Shown: one piece after another, positions 8,474 to 19,539 of the stretch
Position numbering within the stretch: the stretch's first letter is position 1
How the letters are laid out: each line of letters begins with the position of its first letter
DNA from: Plantibacter flavus
Lineage (GTDB): Bacteria > Actinomycetota > Actinomycetes > Actinomycetales > Microbacteriaceae
DNA: 64,000 nucleotides
Assembly: GCF_900177615.1 (NCBI RefSeq)
Contig: NZ_FXAP01000001.1
Coordinates: 874,825 to 938,824 of the forward strand
Direction of reading: 5' to 3'
Notes under the pieces: generated by a model
What the model saw: only the letters and a program-made list of their open reading frames with translations
What the model was told of the DNA's origin: nothing
The model's database searches: none
Position numbers and translations under genes: made by a program

Positions 8474-9378
8474 GCGACACCACCCCTCCGTCCGACTTCC
8501 GAGCGGGGTTCCTGTCCTTCGTCGGGCGTCCGAACGTCGGCAAGTCCACGCTGACCAACGCCCTCGTCGGCGAGAAGGTCGCGATAACGAGCTCGAAGCC
8601 GCAGACCACACGTCGCGCGATCCGCGGAGTCGTGCACCGCGACCACGGCCAGCTCATCGTCGTCGACACCCCCGGCATCCACCGCCCCCGCACCCTGCTC
8701 GGCCAACGGCTGAACGACCTCGTGCAGTCCACTCTTTCCGACGTCGACGTCATCGGGTTCTGCATCCCCGCCAATGAGAAGCTCGGCCCCGGCGACCGCT
8801 TCATCAACGAGTCGCTCGACGGCTTCCCGCGCGCCAAGAAGGTGGCGATCGTCACGAAGACCGACACCGCCAGCCGGACGACGATCGCCGAGCAGCTGCT
8901 CGCGATCTCGGAGCTCCGGGACTGGGACGCCGTCATCCCGCTGTCAGCGGTGACCGACGACCAGCTCGACATCCTCGTCACCGAGGTGACGAAGCTCATG
9001 CCGCTCTCGGAACGCCTCTACCCGGCCGAGGCCACCACTGACGAGACGGTCGTCGACCGCGTGTCGGAGCTCATCCGTGAAGCCGCGCTCGAGGGTGTCC
9101 AGGACGAGCTGCCTCACTCGCTCGCGGTGACCATCGACGACATGATCCCGCGCGAGGGGACCGACCTGCTCGACATCTACGCGAACGTGTTCGTGGAGCG
9201 CGACAGCCAGAAGGCGATCATCATCGGGAAGGGCGGCTCCAGGCTTCGCGACGTCGGGGCCCGGGCCCGCGCCGGGATCGAGCCACTCGTCGGATCGAGG
9301 GTTTTCCTCTCCATCCGCGTCAAGGTCGCGAAGGACTGGCAGCGCGACCCGAAACTGCTCGGTCGCCTGGGATTCTGA
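8470..9378 (+). CDS. era: Era, GTPase for 30S ribosome assembly
   Basis: The 302-residue protein has the P-loop GRPNVGKST (residues 20-28), the G2/G3 region with DTPGIH, a G4-like TKTD and a C-terminal KH domain with IIGKGGSRLR. Era binds the 3' end of 16S rRNA during small-subunit assembly. The ATGA overlap with the CNNM gene ends the hrcA-to-era cluster. Confidence 0.97.
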   Translation: MSDTTPPSDFRAGFLSFVGRPNVGKSTLTNALVGEKVAITSSKPQTTRRAIRGVVHRDHGQLIVVDTPGIHRPRTLLGQRLNDLVQSTLSDVDVIGFCIPANEKLGPGDRFINESLDGFPRAKKVAIVTKTDTASRTTIAEQLLAISELRDWDAVIPLSAVTDDQLDILVTEVTKLMPLSERLYPAEATTDETVVDRVSELIREAALEGVQDELPHSLAVTIDDMIPREGTDLLDIYANVFVERDSQKAIIIGKGGSRLRDVGARARAGIEPLVGSRVFLSIRVKVAKDWQRDPKLLGRLGF

Positions 9379-9529
9379 CCCGGATCCGGTCGATCGTCGG
9401 CGCTGCGGGCCCGCGCGGATCCGTGCGGGAGTCCTCCGTTACCTGAACGTGACTTGCGTGTCCGCTTTGGGCCCGCTGTGGAACCCGACGTCTGGCCGAC
9501 AGGCTCGCGAGCGCACGGACATACTGGTC

Positions 9530-9535
9530 CTCGGG
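9530..9535 (+). promoter_or_regulatory. Possible -10 (CATACT) of the esterase operon
   Basis: CATACT lies 20 bp upstream of the esterase GTG in the 176-bp gap after era. No convincing -35 is seen. A GAGAAGGAG ribosome site at 9541-9549 follows. Confidence 0.35.
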
Positions 9536-9554
9536 GTCGCGAGAAGGAGTCCGA

Positions 9555-10826
9555 GTGTTCGACTGGTTGCTGGCCATCAGGCTGGATCGTCCGGAGCTCC
9601 TCGTCTGGGTCAGCGGTGCTGCCGTCGTCCTGGCGATCATCCTGTTGACCGGGCGCCGAACGGTTCGCGGTTGGCTGACGATGCTGCTCGTGGCGAGCGG
9701 CGGGGCGCTCCTCGCCTATGCCACGGCCTGGTTGCTCGGTGACGTGCTCGACGTCTTCGGGATCGAACTGACGCCGGTCACCCGTGCGTGGGCGGCGGTC
9801 GGGTTCGCCGGTGCCGCCCTCGCGATCGCCGCGATCGTGCGGACCCGGGCGTGGCGGGTCGTCGTGGCGAGCCTCGCGGTCCCGGTCTTCCTGCTCATCG
9901 GGGCGATCGGCGTGAACCAGGACTTCGGTGAGTTCGCGACGGTGCGGGCGGCGCTGGGGATCAGCCCGTACCAGTCGTTCTCGGCCCTGCCGGCCGCCCG
10001 AGGGACGACGACGGCGTGGCAGCGACCCGCCGACCTGCCGAGCGGCGGGCGGGTCGAACACGTGGACATCCCGGCGACGACCTCCGGGTTCGCCCACCGG
10101 GACGCGCTCGTCTACCTGCCACCGGCCGCCCTGACCGCACACCCGCCGGCACTGCCGGTCATCGAGGCGTTCAGCGGTCAGCCGGGAGAGCCCGCCGACC
10201 TGTTCGCCTCGGCGGGCATCGCGGGGATCCTCGACCGCTTCGCCGCCTCGCATGCGGGTCTCGCACCGATCGTGGTCGTGCCCGATCAGCTCGGCGCTCC
10301 GGACCGCAACCCGATGTGCGTCGACGGGCCGCTCGGCAACTCGGCGAGCTACCTCACGGTCGACGTCCCCGCGTGGATCTCGGCGCACCTCCCGGTGTCC
10401 GCCTCGCGGACGGACTGGTTCATCGCCGGGTTCTCGCAGGGAGGGACCTGTTCCATCCAGCTCGGCGCCGCGCACCCCGAACGCTACGGCGGCATCCTCG
10501 ACATCTCGGGGGAGGTCGTCCCGTCCATCGGACCGACGACGATCGCACAGGGCTTCGGCGGGTCGGCGACGGCGTACGAGGCCGCGGCCCCCTCCGCGAT
10601 CCTCGCCGCACACACCCCGTACGCGGACACCGTCGGCGTCTTCGGCTACGGCAGCGACGACAGCCGCTACGGTCCCGGCGTCCGGCGCGTCGCCGCGATG
10701 GCTTCGGCAGCCGGCATGCGGACGACGACCTTCGTCTCCGACGGGACGGCGCACGACTGGCACACCGTCCACACGGTGTTCGAGCGAGCGCTCCCCGTGA
10801 TCGCAGCACGATTCGGGCTCGCCTGA
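9555..10826 (+). CDS. Membrane-anchored alpha/beta hydrolase (esterase family)
   Basis: The 423-residue protein has about four N-terminal transmembrane helices (residues 1-130) and then an alpha/beta-hydrolase domain of the putative esterase (esterase D / mycolyltransferase-like) type. The nucleophile elbow GFSQGG and a C-terminal HDWHTV segment give the Ser and likely His of the triad. Topology places the catalytic domain outside the membrane. GTG 9555 follows GAGAAGGAG with 5-nt spacing. It overlaps the next gene by TGATG. Pairing with a DUF2156 aminoacyl-lipid synthase suggests that the substrate is a modified lipid, but this is an inference; the substrate is not identifiable from sequence. 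Confidence 0.85.
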   Translation: MFDWLLAIRLDRPELLVWVSGAAVVLAIILLTGRRTVRGWLTMLLVASGGALLAYATAWLLGDVLDVFGIELTPVTRAWAAVGFAGAALAIAAIVRTRAWRVVVASLAVPVFLLIGAIGVNQDFGEFATVRAALGISPYQSFSALPAARGTTTAWQRPADLPSGGRVEHVDIPATTSGFAHRDALVYLPPAALTAHPPALPVIEAFSGQPGEPADLFASAGIAGILDRFAASHAGLAPIVVVPDQLGAPDRNPMCVDGPLGNSASYLTVDVPAWISAHLPVSASRTDWFIAGFSQGGTCSIQLGAAHPERYGGILDISGEVVPSIGPTTIAQGFGGSATAYEAAAPSAILAAHTPYADTVGVFGYGSDDSRYGPGVRRVAAMASAAGMRTTTFVSDGTAHDWHTVHTVFERALPVIAARFGLA

Positions 10827-13351
10827 TGCGCGCGGGGAGGGCGACGCCGTTCGGTCGACTCGTGACCGGCGTGATCCGGTCGGTGCCGATGAGCATCGGG
10901 ATCACGGCGCTGGTGCTCGTGGTCAGTGCGTTCGTGTGGCGCACGCCGCCCGTGGCGACGCCCGCCTGGCGGTCGGCGATCCGCGAGGCGGCCGGCGTGG
11001 GGTACGAGCAGGTCGTGGTCGACGGACACTGGTGGGCGCTCCTGACCGGTGCTCTGGGAACCGACGGGGTGCTCGGGCTCCTCGCATTCCTGCTGATCGG
11101 TGTCCCCGCACTGGTGCTCGCCGAGCGACGGTTCGGCGCGGTCAAGACGCTCCTGGCGGTGCTCGTGACCGCGGTCGCCGGGAACGCGCTCGCCATCGGG
11201 CTCCAAGTCCTCGGCACGCTCGGTGGCGAGTTCTGGAGCGGCGAGGTCGCCCGCATCGTGGCATTCGACCCCGTGGCCGGCGCGCTCGGCGCCCTCGCCG
11301 CGTCGAGTGCGTTCCACGGGCCGCTCTGGCGTCGACGGATCCGCGCGTTCGTCGTCGTCGGTGCCCTGATCGTGCTGCTGTATTCGGGACTCCCGCAGGA
11401 TCTCGCGCGGCTGTTCGCAGCGCTGGTCGGCGTCCTGCTCGGGATCGTGCTCGCCGGGGTGACCCCGTCGGTCCGACGCGTGCGGAGCTCGCACCACGAG
11501 ACCCGGGTGCTCCTGGCATCGGTGGTCGCGATGATGGGCGTCGGACCGCTCATCACCTTCCTGTCCGGCCGGCACCTCGGTCCGCTCGCGCCGCTCGTGC
11601 TCCTGCTCGAACAGAACATCCCGGACGCCGGACGGGTCATCGGCCAATGCCGTACGGTCGGCGTGTCAGCACAGTGCCTGCGCGACCTCACGCTGGTTCG
11701 CGTCGACGGCTTCGGAGCGGTGCTCCTGTCGGTGGTTCCCATGATCGCCCTGCTCTTCGCTGCATGGGGCCTGCTCCGCGGCAGACGCTTCGCGGTCTGG
11801 TTCGCCACGGCGATCATGGTGTCCTTCGCCGTCCTGAGTGCGCTGTCGCTCGGGGCGGGGGTGCGGCTCCACCCGACGGGGCACCCCTCGCCGTTGCTCG
11901 GGACGGGGCACGGCGCGCAGCAGCGGTCTGTCGAGATCGCGATAGCGCTGTGGGCGGCGATCCTCCTCCCGCTCGTCGTGGCGGCGCTCCTGGTCGTGCT
12001 CCGTCGTGGGTTCCCCGTGCGGGCCACCCGGCGCAGTGCCTGGGGGTACCTCGCCCTGGTCGGCGTGTCATGGATCGTGCTCGCCGCGCTCTTCGTGGTC
12101 GTCGCACTGCTGCAACCCGGAGGATTCTCGCCGCGGCCCGACGTGTGGGAGGTCCTCCGCGCGGCGCCGGAGCGTTTCGTCCCCGCCGCGTACCTGCGGA
12201 ACGTCCTCCCGGGCTTCGTGCCGGTCGCCCCGCTCACCGGCGTGGTGTTCCACGCCGTCGGACCCGTCTGGTGGAGCATCATCCTGCTCGGCGCGGTCTG
12301 GCCGCTGAGCCGGGTCGCGAACGCCATCGCGCCGGCAGACGAGCGCCGCCTGCGCGAGCTCCTGGCCGAGGGCAGCGACTCCATCGGGCACATGGCCACC
12401 TGGCCGGGCAACCTCACCTGGTTCGATCCGGAGCGCAGCGCGGGTGTCGCCTACCGGATCGTCGCCGGGGTCGCGGTCACGACGGGCGGCTTCTTCGGGA
12501 GGGACCGGCACGAGCAGGGGGTCCTCGAGCGGTTCATCGAGCACTGCGAGGACTCGGGCCTGACGGTGGCGTTGTACAGCGTGGACGAGGAGACCGCAGG
12601 AGCGCTCCACCGGATCGGTTGGCGCACCATCCAGGTCGCCGAGGAGACGGTCCTGCACCCGCAGGGCTGGAGCATGGTCGGCAAGCGCTGGCAGGACATC
12701 AGATCCTCCGTCAACCGGGCCGACCGCGCGGGGATCACCGCCGTCTGGTCGACCTACGGGGCGCTCGGCGTCGGGCTCGCGGCGCAGATCGCCGAGATCT
12801 CCGAGGAGTGGGTCGCCGAGCGGAAGCTGCCCGAGATGGGGTTCACCCTCGGCGGGATCGACGAGCTCGTCGACGAGGAGGTCCGGCTCCTGCTCGCGGT
12901 CGACGAGCAAGGACGGCTGCACGGCGTCACGAGCTGGCTCCCGGTGCGGCGCGGTGGTGAGCTGGTCGGTTGGACCCTCGACTTCATGCGGCGTCGGACG
13001 GACGGTGTGAACGGCGTCATGGAGTTCCTCATCGCCGAGGCCGCAGCGCGGTTCAAGGAGGATGGCATCGAGGAGATGAGCCTCTCCGGGGCTCCACTCG
13101 CGCGCTCGAAGAGCACCGAGCAGCCGGAGACGGACGGGATCGACCGGGTCCTGACCTACCTCGGGAACGTGCTCGAACCCGTCTACGGGTTCCGCTCGCT
13201 CCTCGCCTTCAAGGGGAAGTTCCAGCCGGAGGAGCGTCCCCTCGTCCTCGGCTACGCGGACCCGCTGACCCTGCCGGCGATCGGCATCGCGGTCGGGCGC
13301 GCGTACCTCCCCGACGTGTCCGTGCGAGACCTCGCCTCGCTGGTCACCTGA
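10826..13351 (+). CDS. MprF-like DUF2156 protein (putative aminoacyl-phosphatidylglycerol synthase)
   Basis: The 841-residue protein has a long membrane half (residues about 1-500) whose first part is rhomboid-like (VVDGHWWALLTGALG), and a cytosolic C-terminal DUF2156 domain (residues about 510-830) with GKRWQDIRSSVNRADR and EMSLSGAPLARS. The latter is the GNAT-fold region that moves Lys or Ala from aminoacyl-tRNA onto phosphatidylglycerol in MprF and LysX proteins. Such modification lowers surface negative charge and raises resistance to cationic peptides. ATG 10826 overlaps the esterase stop. Amino acid specificity cannot be read from the sequence. Confidence 0.85.
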   Translation: MRAGRATPFGRLVTGVIRSVPMSIGITALVLVVSAFVWRTPPVATPAWRSAIREAAGVGYEQVVVDGHWWALLTGALGTDGVLGLLAFLLIGVPALVLAERRFGAVKTLLAVLVTAVAGNALAIGLQVLGTLGGEFWSGEVARIVAFDPVAGALGALAASSAFHGPLWRRRIRAFVVVGALIVLLYSGLPQDLARLFAALVGVLLGIVLAGVTPSVRRVRSSHHETRVLLASVVAMMGVGPLITFLSGRHLGPLAPLVLLLEQNIPDAGRVIGQCRTVGVSAQCLRDLTLVRVDGFGAVLLSVVPMIALLFAAWGLLRGRRFAVWFATAIMVSFAVLSALSLGAGVRLHPTGHPSPLLGTGHGAQQRSVEIAIALWAAILLPLVVAALLVVLRRGFPVRATRRSAWGYLALVGVSWIVLAALFVVVALLQPGGFSPRPDVWEVLRAAPERFVPAAYLRNVLPGFVPVAPLTGVVFHAVGPVWWSIILLGAVWPLSRVANAIAPADERRLRELLAEGSDSIGHMATWPGNLTWFDPERSAGVAYRIVAGVAVTTGGFFGRDRHEQGVLERFIEHCEDSGLTVALYSVDEETAGALHRIGWRTIQVAEETVLHPQGWSMVGKRWQDIRSSVNRADRAGITAVWSTYGALGVGLAAQIAEISEEWVAERKLPEMGFTLGGIDELVDEEVRLLLAVDEQGRLHGVTSWLPVRRGGELVGWTLDFMRRRTDGVNGVMEFLIAEAAARFKEDGIEEMSLSGAPLARSKSTEQPETDGIDRVLTYLGNVLEPVYGFRSLLAFKGKFQPEERPLVLGYADPLTLPAIGIAVGRAYLPDVSVRDLASLVT

Positions 13352-13372
13352 TCGACCGCGCCGGGGGAGTGC

Positions 13373-13378
13373 TATGCT
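13373..13378 (+). promoter_or_regulatory. -10 element (TATGCT) of the leuA leader transcript
   Basis: TATGCT ends 6 nt before the GTG of the leader peptide, so the leader is probably leaderless and read as soon as RNA synthesis begins. Confidence 0.65.
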
Positions 13379-13384
13379 GACGAC

Positions 13385-13413
13385 GTGTTCTCCGGTCTGC
13401 TCCTCCTTAGCTG

Positions 13414-13429
<16 letters not shown>
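13385..13429 (+). CDS. leuL: leuA leader peptide (attenuation)
   Basis: A 14-codon frame (GTG to TAG) reads MFSGLLLLSCRDES with four consecutive Leu codons (CTG CTC CTC CTT, 13397-13408). It starts 6 nt after a -10 hexamer and ends 69 bp before leuA. A perfect hairpin begins inside its last codons. This is the layout of a leucine attenuator: ribosome stalling at scarce Leu-tRNA would change folding of the downstream RNA. Leader peptides with Leu runs are known upstream of leuA in actinobacteria. Confidence 0.85.
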
Positions 13430-15259
<1,830 letters not shown>

Positions 15260-15267
15260 CGAACCCA

Positions 15268-15303
15268 CTGCGCCGGGTCGGCCTTCGGGTCGATCCGGCG
15301 CAG
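15268..15303 (+). terminator. leuA terminator hairpin
   Basis: CTGCGCCGG (15268-15276) pairs with CCGGCGCAG (15295-15303). The stem extends by a G-T wobble and TCG/CGA to 13 bp with a 10-nt loop, starting 8 bp after the leuA stop. Confidence 0.8.
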
Positions 15304-15308
15304 CGCTG

Positions 15309-15331
15309 TCCTCCGGCGTACACCCGGAGGA
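15309..15331. terminator. Second hairpin behind leuA
   Basis: TCCTCCGG (15309-15316) pairs with CCGGAGGA (15324-15331) over a 7-nt loop, 5 bp after the first terminator. It may be a backup terminator. Confidence 0.45.
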
Positions 15332-15373
15332 TGATCTTCCCGCGTCAGGACGGGGTGAGCGACCGCCAGGTCG

Positions 15374-15379
15374 TACGGT
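15374..15379 (+). promoter_or_regulatory. Leaderless -10 element (TACGGT) of the histidine kinase gene
   Basis: TACGGT lies 6 nt before ATG 15386. The GGGGG between them is not a classic Shine-Dalgarno at that distance. Confidence 0.5.
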
Positions 15380-15385
15380 TGGGGG

Positions 15386-16570
15386 ATGCTCCGCTCGCTC
15401 CGACCCGGCCAACTTGCCCTCGACATCGCGCTGCCCTCGGTGCTGTTCCTCGTCACGTTCGCGGCATACGCCGCTCGGCCGACCCAGTACGTCATCGTCC
15501 TGCTCGGCATGTGCGTGGCGCTCGCCCTCCGCCGCCTGGCTCCCGGGATATCCCTCGCCGTCGCCTGGGTCACGGCGCTGGCGCAGATGCTGCTCCTCCT
15601 GGCACCCGACCCCGCGAACTTCGCGATCCCGGTCGTGCTCTACGCCGCGGCGAGTTACGGCGGACGGGCCCTGCGCTGGATCTCCTTCGCCTCCGCGTTC
15701 GTCGGAGCCGCGCTCATCGCGTTCTATGTGATCGTCGTCCCGAGCTGGACCTCCAACCTCTCCGCTGAGATCAGCACCTTCGGTCTGGCGAACGACATGA
15801 CACCGGTCGCGCAGGTGACGGTCGGGCTGTTCATGTTCCTCGCGTTCGCCGCCTTCTTCGGCCTCGCTTGGACCGCAGGTGTGCTCATGCGCACCTGGCG
15901 GCTCGCCCGCGAGAGCCGACAGGCGCAGCTGCTGGCCGAGCGCGACGTCGCCGTCGAGCAGGAGCGCAACCGGATCGCGCGCGACATGCACGACGTGGTC
16001 GCGCACTCCCTCGCCGTCGTCATCGCGCAGGCCGACGGTGCCCGATATGCGCTGGCCGCAGACCCGGACTCAGCCGACCAGGCGTTGCGGACGATCTCGA
16101 GCATCTCCCGCGAGGCCCTCGCGGACGTCCGGGTGTTGCTCGCGCAATTGCGGTTCCAACAGACCGAGGGCCCGCAGCCGGTCATGGCCGACCTCGACCG
16201 GCTCTACGAGCAGCTGCGAGGAGCCGGACTGGACGTGGTGGTCCAGAGTCACGGCCAGGAACGACCGGTCGCGACCGGCGCGCAGCTGGCCGTGTACCGG
16301 ATCATCCAGGAAGCGCTCACGAACGCGCTCCGACACGGCGACCATCGTGGGCCGATCGACGTCCATCTCGACTGGACCGGACCCGAGCTGCAGCTCTGGG
16401 TCGTCAACCGGGCGAAGGTCGAACCGCCGAAGGCCGGCACGGGGCACGGACTCGCCGGGATGAACGAGCGCGCTACGCTGGCAGGCGGCAGGTTCGGGAC
16501 GACCCTGGTGGACGGTCTCTTCACCGTCTACGCATCGATCCCGTACGCGACGGTGGGAGTGACGAGATGA
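15386..16570 (+). CDS. Sensor histidine kinase, NarL/DesK-type (HisKA_3)
   Basis: The 394-residue protein has about five transmembrane helices in residues 1-168, a dimerisation/phosphoacceptor segment with RDMHDVVAHSLAV (His202) and a C-terminal HATPase_c domain with EALTNALRHG and GTGHGLAGMNERA. This is the HPK7 architecture usually paired with NarL/LuxR-type regulators, as here: the response regulator overlaps by ATGA. The stimulus is unknown. The ABC/FtsX exporter genes downstream are a plausible target, as in many actinobacterial two-component/ABC gene groups. Confidence 0.92.
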   Translation: MLRSLRPGQLALDIALPSVLFLVTFAAYAARPTQYVIVLLGMCVALALRRLAPGISLAVAWVTALAQMLLLLAPDPANFAIPVVLYAAASYGGRALRWISFASAFVGAALIAFYVIVVPSWTSNLSAEISTFGLANDMTPVAQVTVGLFMFLAFAAFFGLAWTAGVLMRTWRLARESRQAQLLAERDVAVEQERNRIARDMHDVVAHSLAVVIAQADGARYALAADPDSADQALRTISSISREALADVRVLLAQLRFQQTEGPQPVMADLDRLYEQLRGAGLDVVVQSHGQERPVATGAQLAVYRIIQEALTNALRHGDHRGPIDVHLDWTGPELQLWVVNRAKVEPPKAGTGHGLAGMNERATLAGGRFGTTLVDGLFTVYASIPYATVGVTR

Positions 16571-17256
16571 CCGATCCGAGTGACGCGACGGCAGCGGGGG
16601 CGATCACGATCGCGCTGGTCGACGACCAGGCGCTGTTCCGAGGCGGGATCCGCATGCTCATCGGTTCGCAGCCGGACCTCCGCGTCGTCGGCGAGGCCTC
16701 CGACGGGCGTCAAGCGGTCGAGCTGGCCGCACGGACACGTCCGCAGGTCATCCTCATGGACGTCCGGATGCCGGTCATGGACGGGATCGAGGCGACGAAG
16801 ACGATCCTGGCGGAGGCGGACGCGCGCGGGGGCGAGCGTCCTCGGATCGTCGTACTGACCACCTTCGACCTCGACGAGGCGGCCGCGACGGCCATCCGAG
16901 CAGGCGCGAGCGGGTTCCTGCTCAAGGACGCGGAGCCGGAGTTCCTGCTCGCAGCGATCCGCACCGTCCACGCCGGGAACGCGGTCATCGCCGCGTCGGC
17001 CACCCGCGAGCTGTTCGAGCACTTCCAGCAGGCGCCGGCCGCTCCGGCCGCACCGCAGCGCTATGCCGAGCTCACTGCGCGCGAGCGCGAGATCTTCCTC
17101 CTCGCGGCGCGCGGGCTGAGCAACTCCGAGATCGCCGCCGCCGAGTTCCTCAGCGAGGCGACCGTGAAGACCCACATCAGCCGGATCTTCGCGAAGCTCG
17201 AGGTGCGCGACCGGGTCCAGCTCGTCGTGTTCGCCTTCGAGCACGGGTTGGTCTGA
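16567..17256 (+). CDS. NarL/LuxR-family response regulator
   Basis: The 229-residue protein has a receiver domain with the acidic pair DD at 19-20, phosphoacceptor Asp65 (ILMDVRMPVMDG) and a conserved Lys in GFLLKDAEP, followed by a C-terminal LuxR helix-turn-helix (LTAREREIFLLAARGLSN, then SEATVKTHISRIF). It overlaps the kinase gene by ATGA and follows GGGAG. Probable target: the ABC transporter genes starting 110 bp downstream. Confidence 0.94.
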   Translation: MTDPSDATAAGAITIALVDDQALFRGGIRMLIGSQPDLRVVGEASDGRQAVELAARTRPQVILMDVRMPVMDGIEATKTILAEADARGGERPRIVVLTTFDLDEAAATAIRAGASGFLLKDAEPEFLLAAIRTVHAGNAVIAASATRELFEHFQQAPAAPAAPQRYAELTAREREIFLLAARGLSNSEIAAAEFLSEATVKTHISRIFAKLEVRDRVQLVVFAFEHGLV

Positions 17257-17353
17257 CCGCGGTTCGGCACGCACCCGCGGAGTGATCGAGGATCATCCCC
17301 GCGATGTACCCGGGTCGCTCGTGCGCCCGACGCGCACCCGGCAGCTCTCTCCG

Positions 17354-17359
17354 TAGCTT
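17354..17359 (+). promoter_or_regulatory. Leaderless -10 element (TAGCTT) of the ABC/FtsX operon
   Basis: TAGCTT lies 6 nt before ATG 17366. No Shine-Dalgarno is seen, so this operon probably has its own leaderless promoter rather than relying on read-through from the response regulator. Confidence 0.55.
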
Positions 17360-17365
17360 CGGAGT

Positions 17366-18124
17366 ATGACCACTTCAGCACAGCCGTCCGTCGTCGCCAG
17401 CGTCCACGGACTCCGGAAGAGCTACGGACCCGCCGAGAACCAGGTCGTCGCCCTCGACGGCGTCGACCTCGAGATCGAGCGGGGCCGGTTCACCGCCATC
17501 ATGGGCCCGAGCGGCTCGGGCAAGTCGACGCTCATGCACATCATGGCCGGCCTCGACCAGGCCACCGCGGGGCGGGTGCGCCTCGGCGACCAGGACATCA
17601 CGGACCTCGACGACGGGCAGCTCACCATCCTTCGTCGGCGTCGTGTCGGGTTCGTGTTCCAGGCCTTCAACCTGGTCCCGACCCTCGACGTCGCGGCCAA
17701 CATCCGACTGCCCTTCGAACTCGACGCCCGCCGTCCGACCGGTGAGGAGCAGAGTTGGATCGACGTCCTCGTGAGCACGCTCGGACTCGCCTCCCGACTC
17801 GGGCACCGCCCGCACGAACTCTCGGGCGGACAACAGCAGCGCGTCGCGATCGCGCGTGCCCTGGCGACGCGACCCGAGCTGCTGTTCGCGGACGAACCGA
17901 CCGGCAACCTCGACTCCCGCACCGGGCGGAGCGTCCTGGCCCTGCTGGCGGCGGCCAGCACCGAGTACGGGCAGAGCATCGCGATGGTGACACACGACCC
18001 GATCGCCGCGAGCTACGCGGACCGGATCGTGTTCCTCGCGGACGGCCGGGTGGTCGAGGACCGGCCCCGATCGACCGCCGAGCAGATCTCCGCGCTCATG
18101 CTCGGCATGGAGCGTGCGGCATGA
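17366..18124 (+). CDS. ABC transporter ATP-binding protein (MacB/LolD type)
   Basis: The 252-residue ATPase has Walker [11 protein letters not shown]-loop [13 protein letters not shown], signature LSGGQQQR, Walker [14 protein letters not shown] and the switch His in [14 protein letters not shown] and AFNLVPTL are typical of the MacB/LolD/FtsE group that drives FtsX-type permeases, and such a permease overlaps it by ATGA. Confidence 0.95.
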   Translation: MTTSAQPSVVASVHGLRKSYGPAENQVVALDGVDLEIERGRFTAIMGPSGSGKSTLMHIMAGLDQATAGRVRLGDQDITDLDDGQLTILRRRRVGFVFQAFNLVPTLDVAANIRLPFELDARRPTGEEQSWIDVLVSTLGLASRLGHRPHELSGGQQQRVAIARALATRPELLFADEPTGNLDSRTGRSVLALLAAASTEYGQSIAMVTHDPIAASYADRIVFLADGRVVEDRPRSTAEQISALMLGMERAA

Positions 18125-19533
18125 GCCGGGCGGATCTCGGGCCCCGGGCCCGCGAGCATCGCGCGAGCCTCCTCGTCGCGACGCTGAGCGCCTCGTTCGG
18201 CGTCCTGTTGCTCATGGTGACGAGTGTGCTCTCGACCTTCATCCTGGCCGATGACGTCACGGGGTCCAGCGGCACCGTGGTCATCATGCTCATCCTCGCG
18301 GCCGCGGTGTTCGTCTCGTTGGCGGTGTACGTCGGTGCGATCGTCACGGCGAACACGTTCGCCACGATCGTCGCCGGGCGGACGAGGACGATCGCGCTGC
18401 TCCGCCTGATCGGTTCGACGGCGCGATCGCAGCGTCGCGCCGTCGCGAAGGAGGGCGTCGTCGTCGGCCTGCTCGGCGGGGGAGCCGGGCTCATCCTCGG
18501 GCTCCTGGCGACCTTCGCGCTCGTGCGAATCGGGGTCGCGACCGGTGTGCTGCCCGAGCTGCCGTACGCGGTCGTCGAACCGGCCGTGCTCCTGCCCGTC
18601 GTCGCAGTCGTCCTGACCACCTGGCTCGCGTCCTGGATCGGCGCACGTCGCGTCCTGACGGTCACCCCGATGCAGGCGATCGGAGGATCGCAGGAGTTGA
18701 GCCGGGAGGAGGCCACCGCGCGGCCCGCCCGGAACGCGGTCGCGATCGGTCTCTTCGTGGTCGGTGTCCTGCTCCTGCTCGCCGGTGTCGGCGTCGGGCT
18801 CGTGTCTCCGCTCGGCGTGCTCATCGGCATCGTCGGCGGGATCGTCTCCTTCTCAGGCCTCGTGCTCGGTGCGCACCTCGTGATGCCGCCGGCACTGCGG
18901 CTGGTCGGCCGGCTGTTCGGCACCTCCGCGACGGCTCGACTCGCCGCCGAGAACGCCGTCCGCTACCCGGAGCGCAGTTCACGCACGACGATCGGACTCG
19001 TGATCGGCGTGACCCTCGTGACCATGTTCGCGGTCGCAGCGACCAACTTCCAGGAGTTCGTGCTGAACGCACAGGCTGCGAATCCGGAGGTCTACGAGGG
19101 CACGCAGGCCGTGGTCGCGACGACCGTCGGCGTCTTCTCCGCCCTCATCGGGCTGAGCGCGCTCATCGCCGCGGTCGGGATGGTCAACAACCTCTCGCTC
19201 AGCGTCCTGCAGCGCACCCGCGAACTCGGACTGCTTCGCGCACTCGGATTCTCGGCGGCGCAGATCCGTCGGATGATCGTGATCGAGGCGGCGCAGCTGA
19301 CCATCGCGGCCGTCGTCGTCGGCCTGGTCCTCGGGACGTTCTACGGCTGGGCCGGTGCCCAGTCGATGCTCGGCGCGATCAACGGTTCACCCGGGTTGAT
19401 CTTCCCGGTCATCCCGTGGGCCATCGTCGCCGTGATCGTCGTGCTCGCCGCACTCCTCACGGCTGTGGCCTCGGTGGCACCGTCCCGTCGGGCGACCCGG
19501 ATCGCACCCGTGGCGGCACTCGCGGTCGAGTGA
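18121..19533 (+). CDS. FtsX-like ABC permease (compact)
   Basis: The 470-residue membrane protein contains two FtsX-type halves of about four helices each (residues about 20-210 and 240-470). The second half has QRTRELGLLRALGFS, matching the FtsX/MacB coupling region. Large extracellular domains found in many MacB/LolE proteins (600-850 residues) are missing, so this is a minimal permease. With its ATPase it likely forms a mechanotransmission-type transporter, perhaps for antimicrobial peptide or envelope stress; the substrate is unknown. Confidence 0.9.
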   Translation: MSRADLGPRAREHRASLLVATLSASFGVLLLMVTSVLSTFILADDVTGSSGTVVIMLILAAAVFVSLAVYVGAIVTANTFATIVAGRTRTIALLRLIGSTARSQRRAVAKEGVVVGLLGGGAGLILGLLATFALVRIGVATGVLPELPYAVVEPAVLLPVVAVVLTTWLASWIGARRVLTVTPMQAIGGSQELSREEATARPARNAVAIGLFVVGVLLLLAGVGVGLVSPLGVLIGIVGGIVSFSGLVLGAHLVMPPALRLVGRLFGTSATARLAAENAVRYPERSSRTTIGLVIGVTLVTMFAVAATNFQEFVLNAQAANPEVYEGTQAVVATTVGVFSALIGLSALIAAVGMVNNLSLSVLQRTRELGLLRALGFSAAQIRRMIVIEAAQLTIAAVVVGLVLGTFYGWAGAQSMLGAINGSPGLIFPVIPWAIVAVIVVLAALLTAVASVAPSRRATRIAPVAALAVE

Positions 19534-19539
19534 GACGAC

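Noticed and set aside
10016-10825. N-terminal extension of the DUF2156 protein
   Set aside because: It runs in another frame through the esterase gene and gives Arg-rich low-complexity sequence.
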